Shown here: in pieces, positions 45,350 to 53,703 of the stretch
Layout: every line of letters begins with the position of its first letter
Position numbering within the stretch: the first letter of the stretch is position 1
NCBI RefSeq assembly: GCF_024207115.1
Contig: NZ_CP100128.1
Coordinates: 2,294,001-2,358,000 of the forward strand
DNA from: Chromobacterium sp. IIBBL 290-4
Lineage (GTDB): Bacteria; Pseudomonadota; Gammaproteobacteria; Burkholderiales; Chromobacteriaceae
Direction: 5' to 3'
DNA: 64,000 nucleotides
Notes under the pieces: generated by a model
What the model was told of the DNA's origin: nothing
The model's input: only the letters and a program-made list of their open reading frames with translations
The model's database searches: none
Position numbers and translations under genes: made by a program

Positions 45350-46380
45350 GGCTATGTCCCAATTCCGTGTTGGGAGCTATGCTGAATACAGTAGCAGACC
45401 GGGAGTCGCGCCATGGATGCCCAGAGTTTTCAGCGTTTTCTTGCCCAACTGGATCAGCTCACGCTCAAACAGAGGAGCTTGCTGTCTTCTGCGCTTAAAC
45501 ATCCCACTCACCATGACGCCATTCAGGACGCCTTGCCTGACCTGACGGCTTGCCCACACTGCCAGGCCGAGGCCAACCAGTTGGCGTTATGGGGCTGGAG
45601 CCGAGGCCTGCGGCGTTATCGCTGCAAACAGTGCCACCGGACCTGCAATGCCTTGTCGGGCAGTCCATTAGCCAAATTGCGCAAGGCCGATCGCTGGCTG
45701 AGCTACGCCCAAGCACTGCAGGATGGCTTGACCGTGCGAGCAGCCGCTCGTGCATGCGGCATCAGCAAGAACACGGCTTTCCTATGGCGGCATCGCTTCT
45801 TGCATCGCGCATCAGACCATCTGGCGGCGCAAGCCCGAGGCATCGTCGAAGTAGATGAAACCTTCATTCTGGAATCATTCAAAGGGCAGCGGTGCCTCCC
45901 CCGCGCGCCGCGCCAGCGGGGTGGCGTCAGCCAAACACGGGGAACCGGGCCGGATCAGATTCCCATCATGGTGGTGCAGGACCGAGAGGGACATATAGCG
46001 GACTTCAAGTTGAAGAAGCTCAATGGCGCTCATGTGGAAGCGGCTTTAGCCCCGTTGGTGGATAGCGACGCCATCCTGTGTTCGGACGGCGCAGCGGTGT
46101 ACTCGACCTTTGCCAGGCAGCATGGCATTACCCATCGAGTCGTGCATGCCAAGACGGGACAGCGGGTACGCGAGGGGGCGTTCCATATCCAGCATGTGAA
46201 TGCCTACCATAGCCGCTTGAAGCTTTGGATGGCTCGATTCCACGGGGTTGCCACCAAATACCTTGAAAACTATCTGGGGTGGCGACGGATGCTGGAGCGC
46301 TATCAGCAAACCATGCAGCCTTGCCACTGCTTGCAGGAGGCAGTGGGTCGTCCCTTGCAACACATTATTGGGACATAGCC
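45350..46380 (+). mobile_element. IS1595-family insertion sequence, complete
   Basis: A 1031-bp element with inverted terminal repeats GGCTATGTCCCAAT at 45350-45363 and its complement at 46367-46380. The 14-base outer part is perfect and the match goes on after three mismatches (GTGTTG on both sides), about 20 of 23. It is flanked by TTTTTTAT on both sides and carries one intact transposase. With intact ends, duplication and gene, the insertion looks recent and may be active. Confidence 0.95.
45413..46378 (+). CDS. IS1595-family transposase (zinc ribbon plus ISXO2-like DDE domain)
   Basis: A 321-aa transposase, apparently intact. The N-terminal zinc ribbon has C47-x2-C50 and C71-x2-C74, followed by a helix-turn-helix-like [14 protein letters not shown] (about 110-123). 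The catalytic domain carries D148 (V-E-V-D-E-T), D225 (C-S-D-G), and N263 in the [10 protein letters not shown] block, which fits the DDN-type triad of the family. The stop falls within the right inverted repeat. Only a weak ribosome-binding site is seen. Confidence 0.93.
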   Translation: MDAQSFQRFLAQLDQLTLKQRSLLSSALKHPTHHDAIQDALPDLTACPHCQAEANQLALWGWSRGLRRYRCKQCHRTCNALSGSPLAKLRKADRWLSYAQALQDGLTVRAAARACGISKNTAFLWRHRFLHRASDHLAAQARGIVEVDETFILESFKGQRCLPRAPRQRGGVSQTRGTGPDQIPIMVVQDREGHIADFKLKKLNGAHVEAALAPLVDSDAILCSDGAAVYSTFARQHGITHRVVHAKTGQRVREGAFHIQHVNAYHSRLKLWMARFHGVATKYLENYLGWRRMLERYQQTMQPCHCLQEAVGRPLQHIIGT

Positions 46381-46388
46381 TTTTTTAT
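46381..46388. repeat. Right target-site duplication of the IS (8 bp)
   Basis: TTTTTTAT follows the right inverted repeat and matches the left flank exactly. Confidence 0.9.
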
Positions 46389-46396
46389 TGCGCTTG

Positions 46397-46408
46397 CTTG
46401 ATATCAAG
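46397..46408. promoter_or_regulatory. Perfect palindrome in the leader of the binding-protein gene
   Basis: CTTGATATCAAG is a 12-bp perfect palindrome in an AT-rich leader, 57 bases before the start of the amino-acid binding protein. It could be an operator; there is no direct evidence for a regulator. Confidence 0.3.
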
Positions 46409-46464
46409 ATTTACTGATATTCTTGCTTCTAATATTTTATCAAATCTAAATTATTTTTAGTTAT

Positions 46465-47256
46465 ATGAATATGCGCAAAATCATGGCAGCGGCGCTGCTG
46501 GCTGGGATGAGTGTCCACGCGATGGCGGCGGACCTGATGGATACGGTAAAACAGCGCGGCACGCTCAAGATTGCGCTGGAAGGCACTTACCCGCCGTTCA
46601 ATTTCAAGGATGCCAAGCAGCAACTGACCGGCTTCGACGTGGAAGTGGCCACAGAGATCGCCAAGCGGATGAAGGTGAAGCCCGAGTTCACCACCGCGGA
46701 ATGGAGCGGTTTGCTGGCGGGCCTGCAGAGCGGCAAGTTCGACATCGTGGTCAACCAAGTGGGCTTGACCGAACAACGCAAGGCGGTGTTCGATTTCAGC
46801 CAGCCTTACACCTATTCCAGCGCACAGCTGATTGTCCGCAAAAATGAAAGCCGCGCCTTCAAGGGCCTGGCGGACTTGAAGGGCAAGAAGCTGGGCGTGG
46901 GCCAGGGCAGCAACTATGCCGATATGGCCAAGGCCGCCGCCGGCGTGGAGGTCAAAACCTATCCGGGCGCGCCGGAGTATCTGCAGGATCTGGCTACCGG
47001 CCGTCTGGATGCGGCGCTGAACGACAGCCTGTTGATTCCCTTCGCCATCAAGCAGGCCAAGCTGCCTTTGAAGGCCGGCGCGCCGGTCGGCGACGTGGCG
47101 ACGATGGCGATTCCATTCGCCAAGGGCAATCCGCAGTTCAAGGCCTCGATCGACCAGGCCTTGAGCGGCATGAAGGCCGATGGCACTTTCAAGAAGATTT
47201 CGATGAAGTGGTTCGGCATCGACGTGTCCAAGGCTCCGGCCGCGGCGAAGAAGTAA
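46465..47256 (+). CDS. Periplasmic amino-acid binding protein (cystine/polar type)
   Basis: A 263-aa SBP_bac_3 protein with a signal peptide (about 1-21, ending H-A-M-A-A). Ligand-domain phrases are L-K-I-A-L-E-G-T-Y-P-P-F-N-F, L-T-G-F-D-V-E-V-A, W-S-G-L-L-A-G-L, and V-V-N-Q-V-G-L-T-E-Q-R. These resemble cystine-binding FliY/TcyJ-type proteins, but substrate is not certain. The leader is AT-rich and has no good ribosome-binding site; the IS ends 84 bases upstream. A permease gene follows after a terminator-like hairpin. Confidence 0.88.
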   Translation: MNMRKIMAAALLAGMSVHAMAADLMDTVKQRGTLKIALEGTYPPFNFKDAKQQLTGFDVEVATEIAKRMKVKPEFTTAEWSGLLAGLQSGKFDIVVNQVGLTEQRKAVFDFSQPYTYSSAQLIVRKNESRAFKGLADLKGKKLGVGQGSNYADMAKAAAGVEVKTYPGAPEYLQDLATGRLDAALNDSLLIPFAIKQAKLPLKAGAPVGDVATMAIPFAKGNPQFKASIDQALSGMKADGTFKKISMKWFGIDVSKAPAAAKK

Positions 47257-47278
47257 TCCGGTTTGTGATAGCATGAAT

Positions 47279-47316
47279 CGACGCCCCTGCATTGAGCGGG
47301 GGCGTCGGTTTTTTTG
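47279..47316 (+). terminator. Hairpin with T-tract between binding protein and permease
   Basis: CGACGCCCC and GGGGCGTCG pair around a loop, followed by GTTTTTTT. It lies inside a two-gene unit and probably reduces permease expression relative to the binding protein, which is common in ABC uptake operons. Confidence 0.85.
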
Positions 47317-47329
47317 AGGAAGGGAAAGC

Positions 47330-47992
47330 ATGGGCGATTGGATGACGCTATTTGAGGCAGCCTTGCCGGTGATGCTGAAGGGCGCAGGCTATACCTTGGC
47401 GTTTGCTTTGGTGGCCATGGTGCTGGGCTTGGCCTTGGGCTTCGCGGTGGCGATGGTTAGAGTGGCCAAGTTGCCGCTGCTGTCGCAATTGGCTGCCTTT
47501 TACGTCAGCGCGATGCGCGGCACGCCGCTGCTGGTGCAGATTTTCGTCATCTATTACGGCTTGCCCGGCATTGGCCTGGAATTGGACCCGGTGCCGGCCG
47601 GGGTGTTGGCATTGACGTTGAACGTGGCGGCTTACCTGTCGGAAAGCCTGCGCGGCGGCATCGCCGGCGTGGCCAAGGGGCAGTGGGACGCGGCGTTTTC
47701 GTTAGGCCTCAGCTGGTGGCAGACCATGCGCCACATCATCGCGCCGCAGGCTTTGCGCTTGTCGGTGCCTAGCTTGTCCAATAGCCTGATTTCGCTGATC
47801 AAGGATACTTCGCTGGTCTCGGTGATCACGGTGACCGAATTGATGCTGGCGACCAAGGAAGTCATCGCCCAGACCTTCCAGCCCTTGCCGCTGTATCTGG
47901 CCGCAGCGGCCATCTACTGGCTGCTCAGCGCCTCGTTCGAGCGGCTGCAGCGCCGGGTGGAGGACAAGCTGAACCTGGCGCATCAGCGCTAA
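47330..47992 (+). CDS. Amino-acid ABC transporter permease (HisM/YecS type)
   Basis: A 220-aa inner-membrane permease with about five helices. The conserved cytoplasmic loop reads E-S-L-R-G-G-I-A-G-V-A-K-G-Q-W-D-A-A-F-S-L-G-L and is followed by P-Q-A-L-R, the site that docks with the ATPase. The N-terminal M-R-G-T-P-L-L-V-Q segment is typical. A strong GAGGAAGGGAAA precedes ATG 47330. No ATPase gene follows; the next gene is on the other strand, so an ATPase must be encoded elsewhere. Confidence 0.9.
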   Translation: MGDWMTLFEAALPVMLKGAGYTLAFALVAMVLGLALGFAVAMVRVAKLPLLSQLAAFYVSAMRGTPLLVQIFVIYYGLPGIGLELDPVPAGVLALTLNVAAYLSESLRGGIAGVAKGQWDAAFSLGLSWWQTMRHIIAPQALRLSVPSLSNSLISLIKDTSLVSVITVTELMLATKEVIAQTFQPLPLYLAAAAIYWLLSASFERLQRRVEDKLNLAHQR

Positions 47993-48021
47993 GACGCAGC
48001 ATGCCCTGAACGGAAAAGAAG

Positions 48022-48050
48022 AAGCCCCGCGATTGCGGGGCTTTGTTTTT
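48022..48050. terminator. Terminator after the permease gene
   Basis: AAGCCCCGC and GCGGGGCTT form the stem around GATT, followed by TGTTTTT. It also lies at the end of the leftward acyl-CoA ligase gene, where the opposite strand is T-rich enough to serve it. Confidence 0.85.
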
Positions 48051-49813
48051 TACGCCGGTTCCGGCATGCCGTACATGCCGTCTATCAGGTTGCGGCAGCG
48101 TTCGGTGATGACCTTGCGGCGCAGCTTCAGCGTCGGCGCCAGTTCGCCGGCGTCCACGCACCAGGGCTTGTCGAGCAAGGAGAACTTCTTGATGTGCTCC
48201 CAGCTGCCGAAGTAGCGGTTGAAGCGCTTCACCTCGCGGTCGATCAGTTCGACGATCTTGGGGTGGCGGCTCATCTCGCTGTCGTTGGTGTAGGCGATGC
48301 CGTGCTCCGAACACCATTCCTTCAGTTTTTCAAACAAGGGCACAATCAGCGCCGCAGCGTATTTCTGGCCGTCGCCCACCACCATGATCTGGTCGATGAA
48401 GGCAGACTCTTTCAGCTTGTTCTCCAGCGCTTGCGGCGCGATGTACTTGCCGTTGCTGGTTTTGAACATTTCCTTCTTGCGATCGGTGATGCGCAGATAG
48501 CCGCTTTCCAGCACGCCGATGTCGCCAGTGTGCAGCCAGCCGTCCTTCAAGGCGTCGGCCGTTTGTTCCGGTTCTTTGTAGTAGCCGACCATGACGTTGT
48601 CGCCGCGCACCAGGATTTCGCCGTCGTCGGCCAGGCGCACTTCCACGCCGGGCAGCGGCAAGCCCACGCTGCCTATGCGCACGCCCTTGGCGTTGAACGG
48701 GTTGGCGGAAATCACCGGCGAGCTTTCGGTCATGCCGTAGCCTTCGCCCACGGCGACGCCGGCGGCCCAGAACATCTGCGCCAGCCGCGGCTGCAGCGCG
48801 GCGGAGCCGACGTTGATGGAGATCAGTTCTCCGCCCATGCCGGCGCGCCATTTGCTGTACACCAGCTTGTTGGCCAGCGCGTGCTTGACGCTTTCCAGCG
48901 GCGACAGGCGGCGGTTGGGTTCGAAGCGTTCGGCGCGGGCCAATGCCCATTGATAGATGCGCTTTTTGGCGCCGGACAGGTCGCGGGCTTTGCCCACCAG
49001 TTTTTCATGCACTTTTTCCAGCACGCGCGGCACGGCGCTGAAGGTGTGCGGCTTGACGTCGACCAGCGCCGACGACAGGCATTCCACGCTGGTGAAATAG
49101 ATGCCGGTGCCGCTGTAGAGATAGTAGAACACGCCGGCACGTTCGAAGATGTGCGACAGCGGCAAGAAGCTCAGCGCGCGGCAGCACCCCTGCGGCAAGC
49201 CGGTGAACGAGGCGGTGGCCACCACGGTGCTCAGGACGTTGCGATGGCTCAGCATTACGCCCTTGGAGCGGCCGGTGGTGCCGGAGGTGTAAATGATGGT
49301 GTAGACGTCGTCGGCGCGCACGGCCGCGCTCAGCGCTTCCAGCTCCGGCAAACGTTCCAGGCGGCCGGCATCGTGGATTTCGCGCCAGGAGGGCACGCCT
49401 TCGATATCGTTCAGGCCATAGATGGGGCAGGCCAGCTTGCCGAGCGCTTCGTGCAGTTTTCGTTGCAATGCAGCACTGCCGGCGAAAGCCAGCTTGACCT
49501 CGGCATGAGAGAGGATATAGCGTGCATCATCCAGCGTGATGGTTGGATACAAGGGCACGCTGACCGCGCCGATTTGTTGCAGCGCGATGTCCACCAGCAC
49601 CCATTCGATGCTGTTGTCGGCTGCGATCGCCACCTTGTCGTCGCGCTGGATGCCCATCTCGAGCAGGCCCAGGCTGACGCGGTTGACGGCATCCCGCACC
49701 TCTGCGGTGGACAGCTGACGCCATGCCTTGCCGGATTTTGCCGCCAGGCAATCCGGACGAGGGTGGGCGGCGAGCTGATGGGATAGGATGTCAAATACGC
49801 GTTCTAGCTTCAT
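48050..49813 (-). CDS. Long-chain acyl-CoA synthetase-like AMP-dependent ligase
   Basis: A 587-aa adenylate-forming enzyme. Core motifs are Y-T-S-G-T-T-G-R-S-K-G-V-M-L-S-H (ATP-binding), Y-G-M-T-E-S-S, G-W-L-H-T-G-D, and the late R-I-T-D-R-K-K-E-M-F-K-T-S-N-G-K hinge and catalytic Lys region. The length and the G-x-x-I-x-x-Q-x-L-E-N-type ending fit the FadD15-like branch that activates fatty acids to CoA. It stands alone, convergent with the permease gene. Confidence 0.9.
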   Translation of the reverse strand: MKLERVFDILSHQLAAHPRPDCLAAKSGKAWRQLSTAEVRDAVNRVSLGLLEMGIQRDDKVAIAADNSIEWVLVDIALQQIGAVSVPLYPTITLDDARYILSHAEVKLAFAGSAALQRKLHEALGKLACPIYGLNDIEGVPSWREIHDAGRLERLPELEALSAAVRADDVYTIIYTSGTTGRSKGVMLSHRNVLSTVVATASFTGLPQGCCRALSFLPLSHIFERAGVFYYLYSGTGIYFTSVECLSSALVDVKPHTFSAVPRVLEKVHEKLVGKARDLSGAKKRIYQWALARAERFEPNRRLSPLESVKHALANKLVYSKWRAGMGGELISINVGSAALQPRLAQMFWAAGVAVGEGYGMTESSPVISANPFNAKGVRIGSVGLPLPGVEVRLADDGEILVRGDNVMVGYYKEPEQTADALKDGWLHTGDIGVLESGYLRITDRKKEMFKTSNGKYIAPQALENKLKESAFIDQIMVVGDGQKYAAALIVPLFEKLKEWCSEHGIAYTNDSEMSRHPKIVELIDREVKRFNRYFGSWEHIKKFSLLDKPWCVDAGELAPTLKLRRKVITERCRNLIDGMYGMPEPA

Positions 49814-50046
49814 GCAAACGATGGTTTAAATGCGAAACGCTGCAAAATAGCCCTAAAGTTCGTCTGTGTAAAGTAAAAATCCGCGCTTACTTGGTGAAGA
49901 TCAGCTCAATTTGCCGAGATTTGCTCGCAATTACGCTGATTTTTTGGCAAGGTGATGAAAAGGGCATGGCAAATGCATGGTTTGGCCTGCGTTGCGGTAG
50001 GATTGTCCGGCAATTTTAAGCAAGTACATGATTTTGAGGAGTTTTT

Positions 50047-51192
50047 GTGGAATTCGCCACTCGCGCCATTCATATCGGCTATGACAATGCCGATCACAAC
50101 CGGTCGGTGATGCCGCCCTTATACCAGACTTCGGCCTTCGCCTTTGATCATGTCGGCGAGGATTTGCGCTTCGCCTATGCCCGCACCGGCAATCCCACCC
50201 GCAGCGCGCTGCAGGAATGCTTCGCCAGCCTGGAAGAGGCCAAGCACGGCCTGGCCTTCTCCAGCGGCATGGCCGCCATCGACGCGGTGCTGCGCGCCTG
50301 CCTGAAGCCGGGCGACGAAGTGGTCGCCGTGGCCGATTTGTACGGCGGCGCTTATCGCCTGCTGACCCGTTTGCTGCAGCCGATGGGCATCAAGGTTCGC
50401 TTTGTAGACCTGACTCAGCCTGCCAATCTGGAGGCCGCGCTGACGCCGTCCACGCGCGTCCTGTGGTTGGAGTCGCCGACCAACCCGTTGTTGGGCATGG
50501 TCGATATCGCGGCCTTGTCGGCCATCGCCCATCGACATGATGTAAAGGTGGCGGTGGACAATACCTTCGCCACGCCGTATCTGCAGCGGCCGTTGACGCT
50601 GGGCGCGGACATCGTGGTGCATTCGGCCACCAAGTATCTGGGCGGCCACTCCGACGTGCTGCTGGGCCTGGTGGCGGTGAGCGATGACAAACTGTTCCAT
50701 GATATCCGTTTTGTGCAGAACGCCGCCGGCGCGGTGCCGGGGCCGCAGGATTGCTTCTTGACGCTGCGCGGCATCAAGACCCTGGCGCTGCGAATGGACC
50801 GGCATTGCGACAATGCGGAGCAGGTGGCGGCGTGGCTGACTCGCCAGCCCGCCATCGCCAAAGTGTATTACCCCGGCCTGCCGGAGCATCAGGGCCATGC
50901 GCTGGCGAAAAGGCAGATGAAGCGCTTCGGCGGCATCATTAGCATTCGCCTGGCGGATAACAGCCGCGAGGCGGCCAGCCGCTTCGCCCAGCGGCTGAAA
51001 CTGTTCGCGCTGGCCGAGTCGCTGGGGGGCGTGGAGTCGCTGGTCAATCATAGCTACACCATGTCGCATGGCGGCATGCCCGCGGAGCAGAAGGCGATAT
51101 TGGGCATTGAGGATGGCGGGCTGCGGCTATCCATAGGCATAGAGGACATCGGCGACATCCTGGCGGATCTGGAGCAGGCGCTGAATGGCTGA
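50047..51192 (+). CDS. Trans-sulfuration PLP enzyme (cystathionine gamma-synthase/lyase family)
   Basis: A 381-aa Cys/Met-metabolism enzyme that uses pyridoxal phosphate. It has Y-A-R-T-G-N-P-T near the start, F-S-S-G-M-A-A-I, D-L-Y-G-G, E-S-P-T-N-P, V-D-N-T-F-A-T-P, and the PLP lysine in H-S-A-T-K-Y-L-G-G-H (K196). It could be cystathionine gamma-synthase, gamma-lyase or methionine gamma-lyase; the motifs do not decide. The start codon is GTG, with GAGGAG upstream. Confidence 0.9.
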   Translation: MEFATRAIHIGYDNADHNRSVMPPLYQTSAFAFDHVGEDLRFAYARTGNPTRSALQECFASLEEAKHGLAFSSGMAAIDAVLRACLKPGDEVVAVADLYGGAYRLLTRLLQPMGIKVRFVDLTQPANLEAALTPSTRVLWLESPTNPLLGMVDIAALSAIAHRHDVKVAVDNTFATPYLQRPLTLGADIVVHSATKYLGGHSDVLLGLVAVSDDKLFHDIRFVQNAAGAVPGPQDCFLTLRGIKTLALRMDRHCDNAEQVAAWLTRQPAIAKVYYPGLPEHQGHALAKRQMKRFGGIISIRLADNSREAASRFAQRLKLFALAESLGGVESLVNHSYTMSHGGMPAEQKAILGIEDGGLRLSIGIEDIGDILADLEQALNG

Positions 51193-51212
51193 CCTTATAT
51201 AAGGATAAAGGC

Positions 51213-52268
51213 ATGTCTACCGCGTTATGGCAGCGATGGCATTTGAAGTTGCCCGTCATTCAGGCACCGATGGCGGGCGGCGCGACGACGCCGCAATTGA
51301 TTTCAGCGGTGTCGGGCGGTGGCGGGCTGGGCTTTCTGGCGGGGGCGCTGCTGTCGCCGGAGCAGATCCGGCAAGAGGCCGCTGCGATCCGCGCTTTGGG
51401 CAGCCGGCCATTCGGCATCAATCTGTTTGTGCAGCAAGAACCCATGCCCGGCAAAGCGGAATTGGAGTTGGCGCTGCAATTGCTGGCGCCCTGGCATGCC
51501 GAGCTGGGTTTGGCGCCGCCCGTGGTCCCCGAGCGGTTTTGCCAGCCTTTCGAACGCCAGCTGCAGGCCTTGATCGAGGTGAAGCCCTTTGTCGCCAGTT
51601 TTGCTTTCGGCATTCTGGATAGAGAGCAATTGCGGGCATTGAAGCAGGCGGGAATCTCGGTGATCGGCACCGCCACCAACCTGGCGGAAGGCTTGGCCTG
51701 GGCGGAGCTGGGCGCGGATGCGGTGTGCGCGCAGGGGCGCGAAGCCGGCGGCCATCGCGGCACCTTCATCGGCGAGCCGCAGCAATCGCTGCGCCCCATG
51801 CTGTCCTTGGTCTACGAACTGGCGCAAAACTTGCCGGTGCCGGTGATAGCGGCCGGCGGCATCATGAACGGCGCGGACATGGCCGCGGCGATGCGGCATG
51901 GCGCGCAAGCTTGCCAATTGGGCACCGCTTTCCTCCGCTGCGCCGAATCCGGCATTTCTCCGCTGTGGAAGCAAGCGCTGGCGGAGGCGAAGCCGGGAGA
52001 CACCAGCCTGACGCGGGCGTTTTCCGGCCGTTATGCCCGCGGCCTGGCTAACCGCTATATGCGCGAAATGGAGCCATGGCAGGAGCGCTTGCCGGCCTAT
52101 CCCGTCACCAATGCCTTGACCGGGCCGCTGCGCGCGGCGGCGGCGAAGGCGGAGCGCGTCGAGCTGATGTCGCTGTGGGCGGGAGAAGGGGTGGCCGACG
52201 CGCGCGAGCTGCCGGTTTCCCAGTTGCTGGCCCAGTTGCAGTCGGAGTGGCAGGCGGCTTACCGCTGA
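51213..52268 (+). CDS. FMN-dependent nitronate monooxygenase-type oxidoreductase
   Basis: A 351-aa TIM-barrel flavoenzyme of the nitronate monooxygenase/2-nitropropane dioxygenase family. The start has P-V-I-Q-A-P-M-A-G-G, followed by G-G-L-G-F-L, the Q-G-x-E-A-G-G-H-R-G-T-F loop with catalytic His, and A-A-G-G-I-M-N-G. It oxidises alkyl nitronates or other small compounds. It follows the PLP enzyme by 20 bases on the same strand. Its last 10 bases overlap the convergent isoaspartyl peptidase stop. Confidence 0.88.
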   Translation: MSTALWQRWHLKLPVIQAPMAGGATTPQLISAVSGGGGLGFLAGALLSPEQIRQEAAAIRALGSRPFGINLFVQQEPMPGKAELELALQLLAPWHAELGLAPPVVPERFCQPFERQLQALIEVKPFVASFAFGILDREQLRALKQAGISVIGTATNLAEGLAWAELGADAVCAQGREAGGHRGTFIGEPQQSLRPMLSLVYELAQNLPVPVIAAGGIMNGADMAAAMRHGAQACQLGTAFLRCAESGISPLWKQALAEAKPGDTSLTRAFSGRYARGLANRYMREMEPWQERLPAYPVTNALTGPLRAAAAKAERVELMSLWAGEGVADARELPVSQLLAQLQSEWQAAYR

Positions 52269-53200
52269 TTTTCGTCGCGATAGATGGCGATCAGTTTGCG
52301 GCCTTCGCCATCTATCGCCGCCCGGTACATCCCTTCGCAGTTGAAAGGCAGCGCCACGCGGCCGAAACGGTCCACCGCCGCTACGCCGCCGGTTCCGCCC
52401 ATGGGCGTCAACTGGCCATGCACCACCGCGTCGCAGGCGCTGGCCAAGGTTTCGTCCAGATAGCGCAGGCGGGCGGAGATTTCGTGGCCGACGGCGGCGC
52501 GGACGAAATATTCGCCATGGCCGGTGCCGGACACCGCGCAATGGGCGTCGGCCCAAGTGCCGGCGCCTATCACCGGCGTATCGCCGATGCGGCCGGCCCA
52601 TTTGGCAGTGCGTCCGCCCGTGGAGGTGGCCGCGGCCAGCCGGCCCTGCGCATCCAGCGCCACTGCGCCGACGGTGCCGTGCTTGCGGTCTTCAGGGATA
52701 TCGTCGTCGCCGCCGCCGTTGGCGATTCTTTCTTTTTCCAGCTGCAAGGCTTGCCAGCGTTTGTCGGTATGGAAATATTCCGGCGGCTGCATGGGCAAGC
52801 CAATGCGGCGGGAGAAGTCTTCCGCAGCGGCGAAGCCCAGCGTCACATGCGGCGTATTTTCCATCACCGCGCGGGCCAGCCGCACCGGGTTTTGCACCTG
52901 AGCCAGGCCGGTGACGCTGCCGGCATCCTGGCGGCAGCCATCCATCACCGCCGCTTCCATTTCCTGCTTGCCGTCCAGGTTGTATACCGAGCCGCGGCCG
53001 GCGTTGAACAGCGGGTCGTCTTCCAGGGCGCAAACGCTGGCGCAGACGGCGTCCAGCGCCGAGCCGCCGGCGCGCAGGATGGCGTGGCCGGCCTCCAGCG
53101 CGCGCTCCAGCCCTTGGCGATAAGCGTCCTCCAGTTCAGGGTTCATGTCGCTGCGCCGCAGTGTGCCGGCGCCGCCGTGCAAAGCCAGGGCGATTGTCAT
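52259..53200 (-). CDS. iaaA: Isoaspartyl peptidase/L-asparaginase (Ntn hydrolase)
   Basis: A 313-aa N-terminal-nucleophile hydrolase of the EcAIII/plant-type asparaginase family. It is made as a precursor that cuts itself before Thr176 in D-R-K-H-G-T-V-G-A-V-A. The alpha part begins L-A-L-H-G-G-A-G-T, and the beta part has the substrate loop G-R-I-G-D-T-P-V-I-G-A-G and G-H-G-E. It removes isoaspartyl residues from peptides and hydrolyses asparagine. ATG 53200 gives the family start. Confidence 0.93.
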   Translation of the reverse strand: MTIALALHGGAGTLRRSDMNPELEDAYRQGLERALEAGHAILRAGGSALDAVCASVCALEDDPLFNAGRGSVYNLDGKQEMEAAVMDGCRQDAGSVTGLAQVQNPVRLARAVMENTPHVTLGFAAAEDFSRRIGLPMQPPEYFHTDKRWQALQLEKERIANGGGDDDIPEDRKHGTVGAVALDAQGRLAAATSTGGRTAKWAGRIGDTPVIGAGTWADAHCAVSGTGHGEYFVRAAVGHEISARLRYLDETLASACDAVVHGQLTPMGGTGGVAAVDRFGRVALPFNCEGMYRAAIDGEGRKLIAIYRDENQR

Positions 53201-53267
53201 TACGTTCTCCAGTGCGGGGTGGGCGGAATGGCTGTTAGCATGAGGCTTTTTGTCGGAAAGGGCCAGC

Positions 53268-53675
53268 ATGGAGACCTCGCCAGCCAGCAGCGCTTTGATC
53301 TTGCTGTGGGACAAGAAGAGTTATTGGTGGCAGCGCCGCGCGCTGGATGACGACAGCCATCCAGCATGCCTGGATTTCGCCGCCGGCGGCGGCATCGAGC
53401 CGGGCGAGACGCCGGCTCAAGCCGCAGAACGGGAGTTGGAGGAAGAGCTGGGCGTGACGGGATTGACGCTGGAAGCGCTGGGAGCGAGGGTGCTGGATGG
53501 CGAGGTGTGCGCCTTGTTTGCCGCGCCTCTGCCAAAGGCCTGGCGCTTGGGGCCGGAGGTGGCGGAATTGCTGCCTTTGTCATTGACAGCCTTGATGGCC
53601 TTGCCCCGCGAGCAATTGCATCCGCAATTGGCACAGTGGCTTGGCAGCTTGCCGACGCAAGCGCATAATTGTTGA
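53268..53675 (+). CDS. Small Nudix hydrolase
   Basis: A 135-aa Nudix protein with the full box G-G-G-I-E-P-G-E-T-P-A-Q-A-A-E-R-E-L-E-E-E-L-G-V. It has no added domain. The substrate is not evident. ATG 53268 has a GAAAGG upstream; ATG 53250 is less likely. Its stop codon lies inside the 27-bp palindrome in front of the ferredoxin reductase gene. Confidence 0.82.
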   Translation: METSPASSALILLWDKKSYWWQRRALDDDSHPACLDFAAGGGIEPGETPAQAAERELEEELGVTGLTLEALGARVLDGEVCALFAAPLPKAWRLGPEVAELLPLSLTALMALPREQLHPQLAQWLGSLPTQAHNC

Positions 53676-53693
53676 GTAAATTACTCAACAATT
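53667..53693. promoter_or_regulatory. 27-nt palindrome directly before fpr, likely operator
   Basis: AATTGTTGAGTAA and TTACTCAACAATT form a perfect inverted repeat with a single central base. It ends 10 bases before the fpr start codon and overlaps the Nudix stop. There is no T-tract typical of terminators, and its length and symmetry point to a dimeric regulator that controls fpr. The regulator is unknown; a redox or iron-sulfur regulator is a guess. Confidence 0.6.
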
Positions 53694-53703
53694 GGACTGT
53701 CAG

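Noticed and set aside
48194..49786. A 530-aa plus-strand open frame opposite the acyl-CoA ligase
   Set aside because: Antisense shadow; the acyl-CoA ligase on the other strand has all family motifs.
52076..53350. A 424-aa plus-strand open frame over the isoaspartyl peptidase
   Set aside because: Antisense shadow; it crosses the end of one real gene and all of another.
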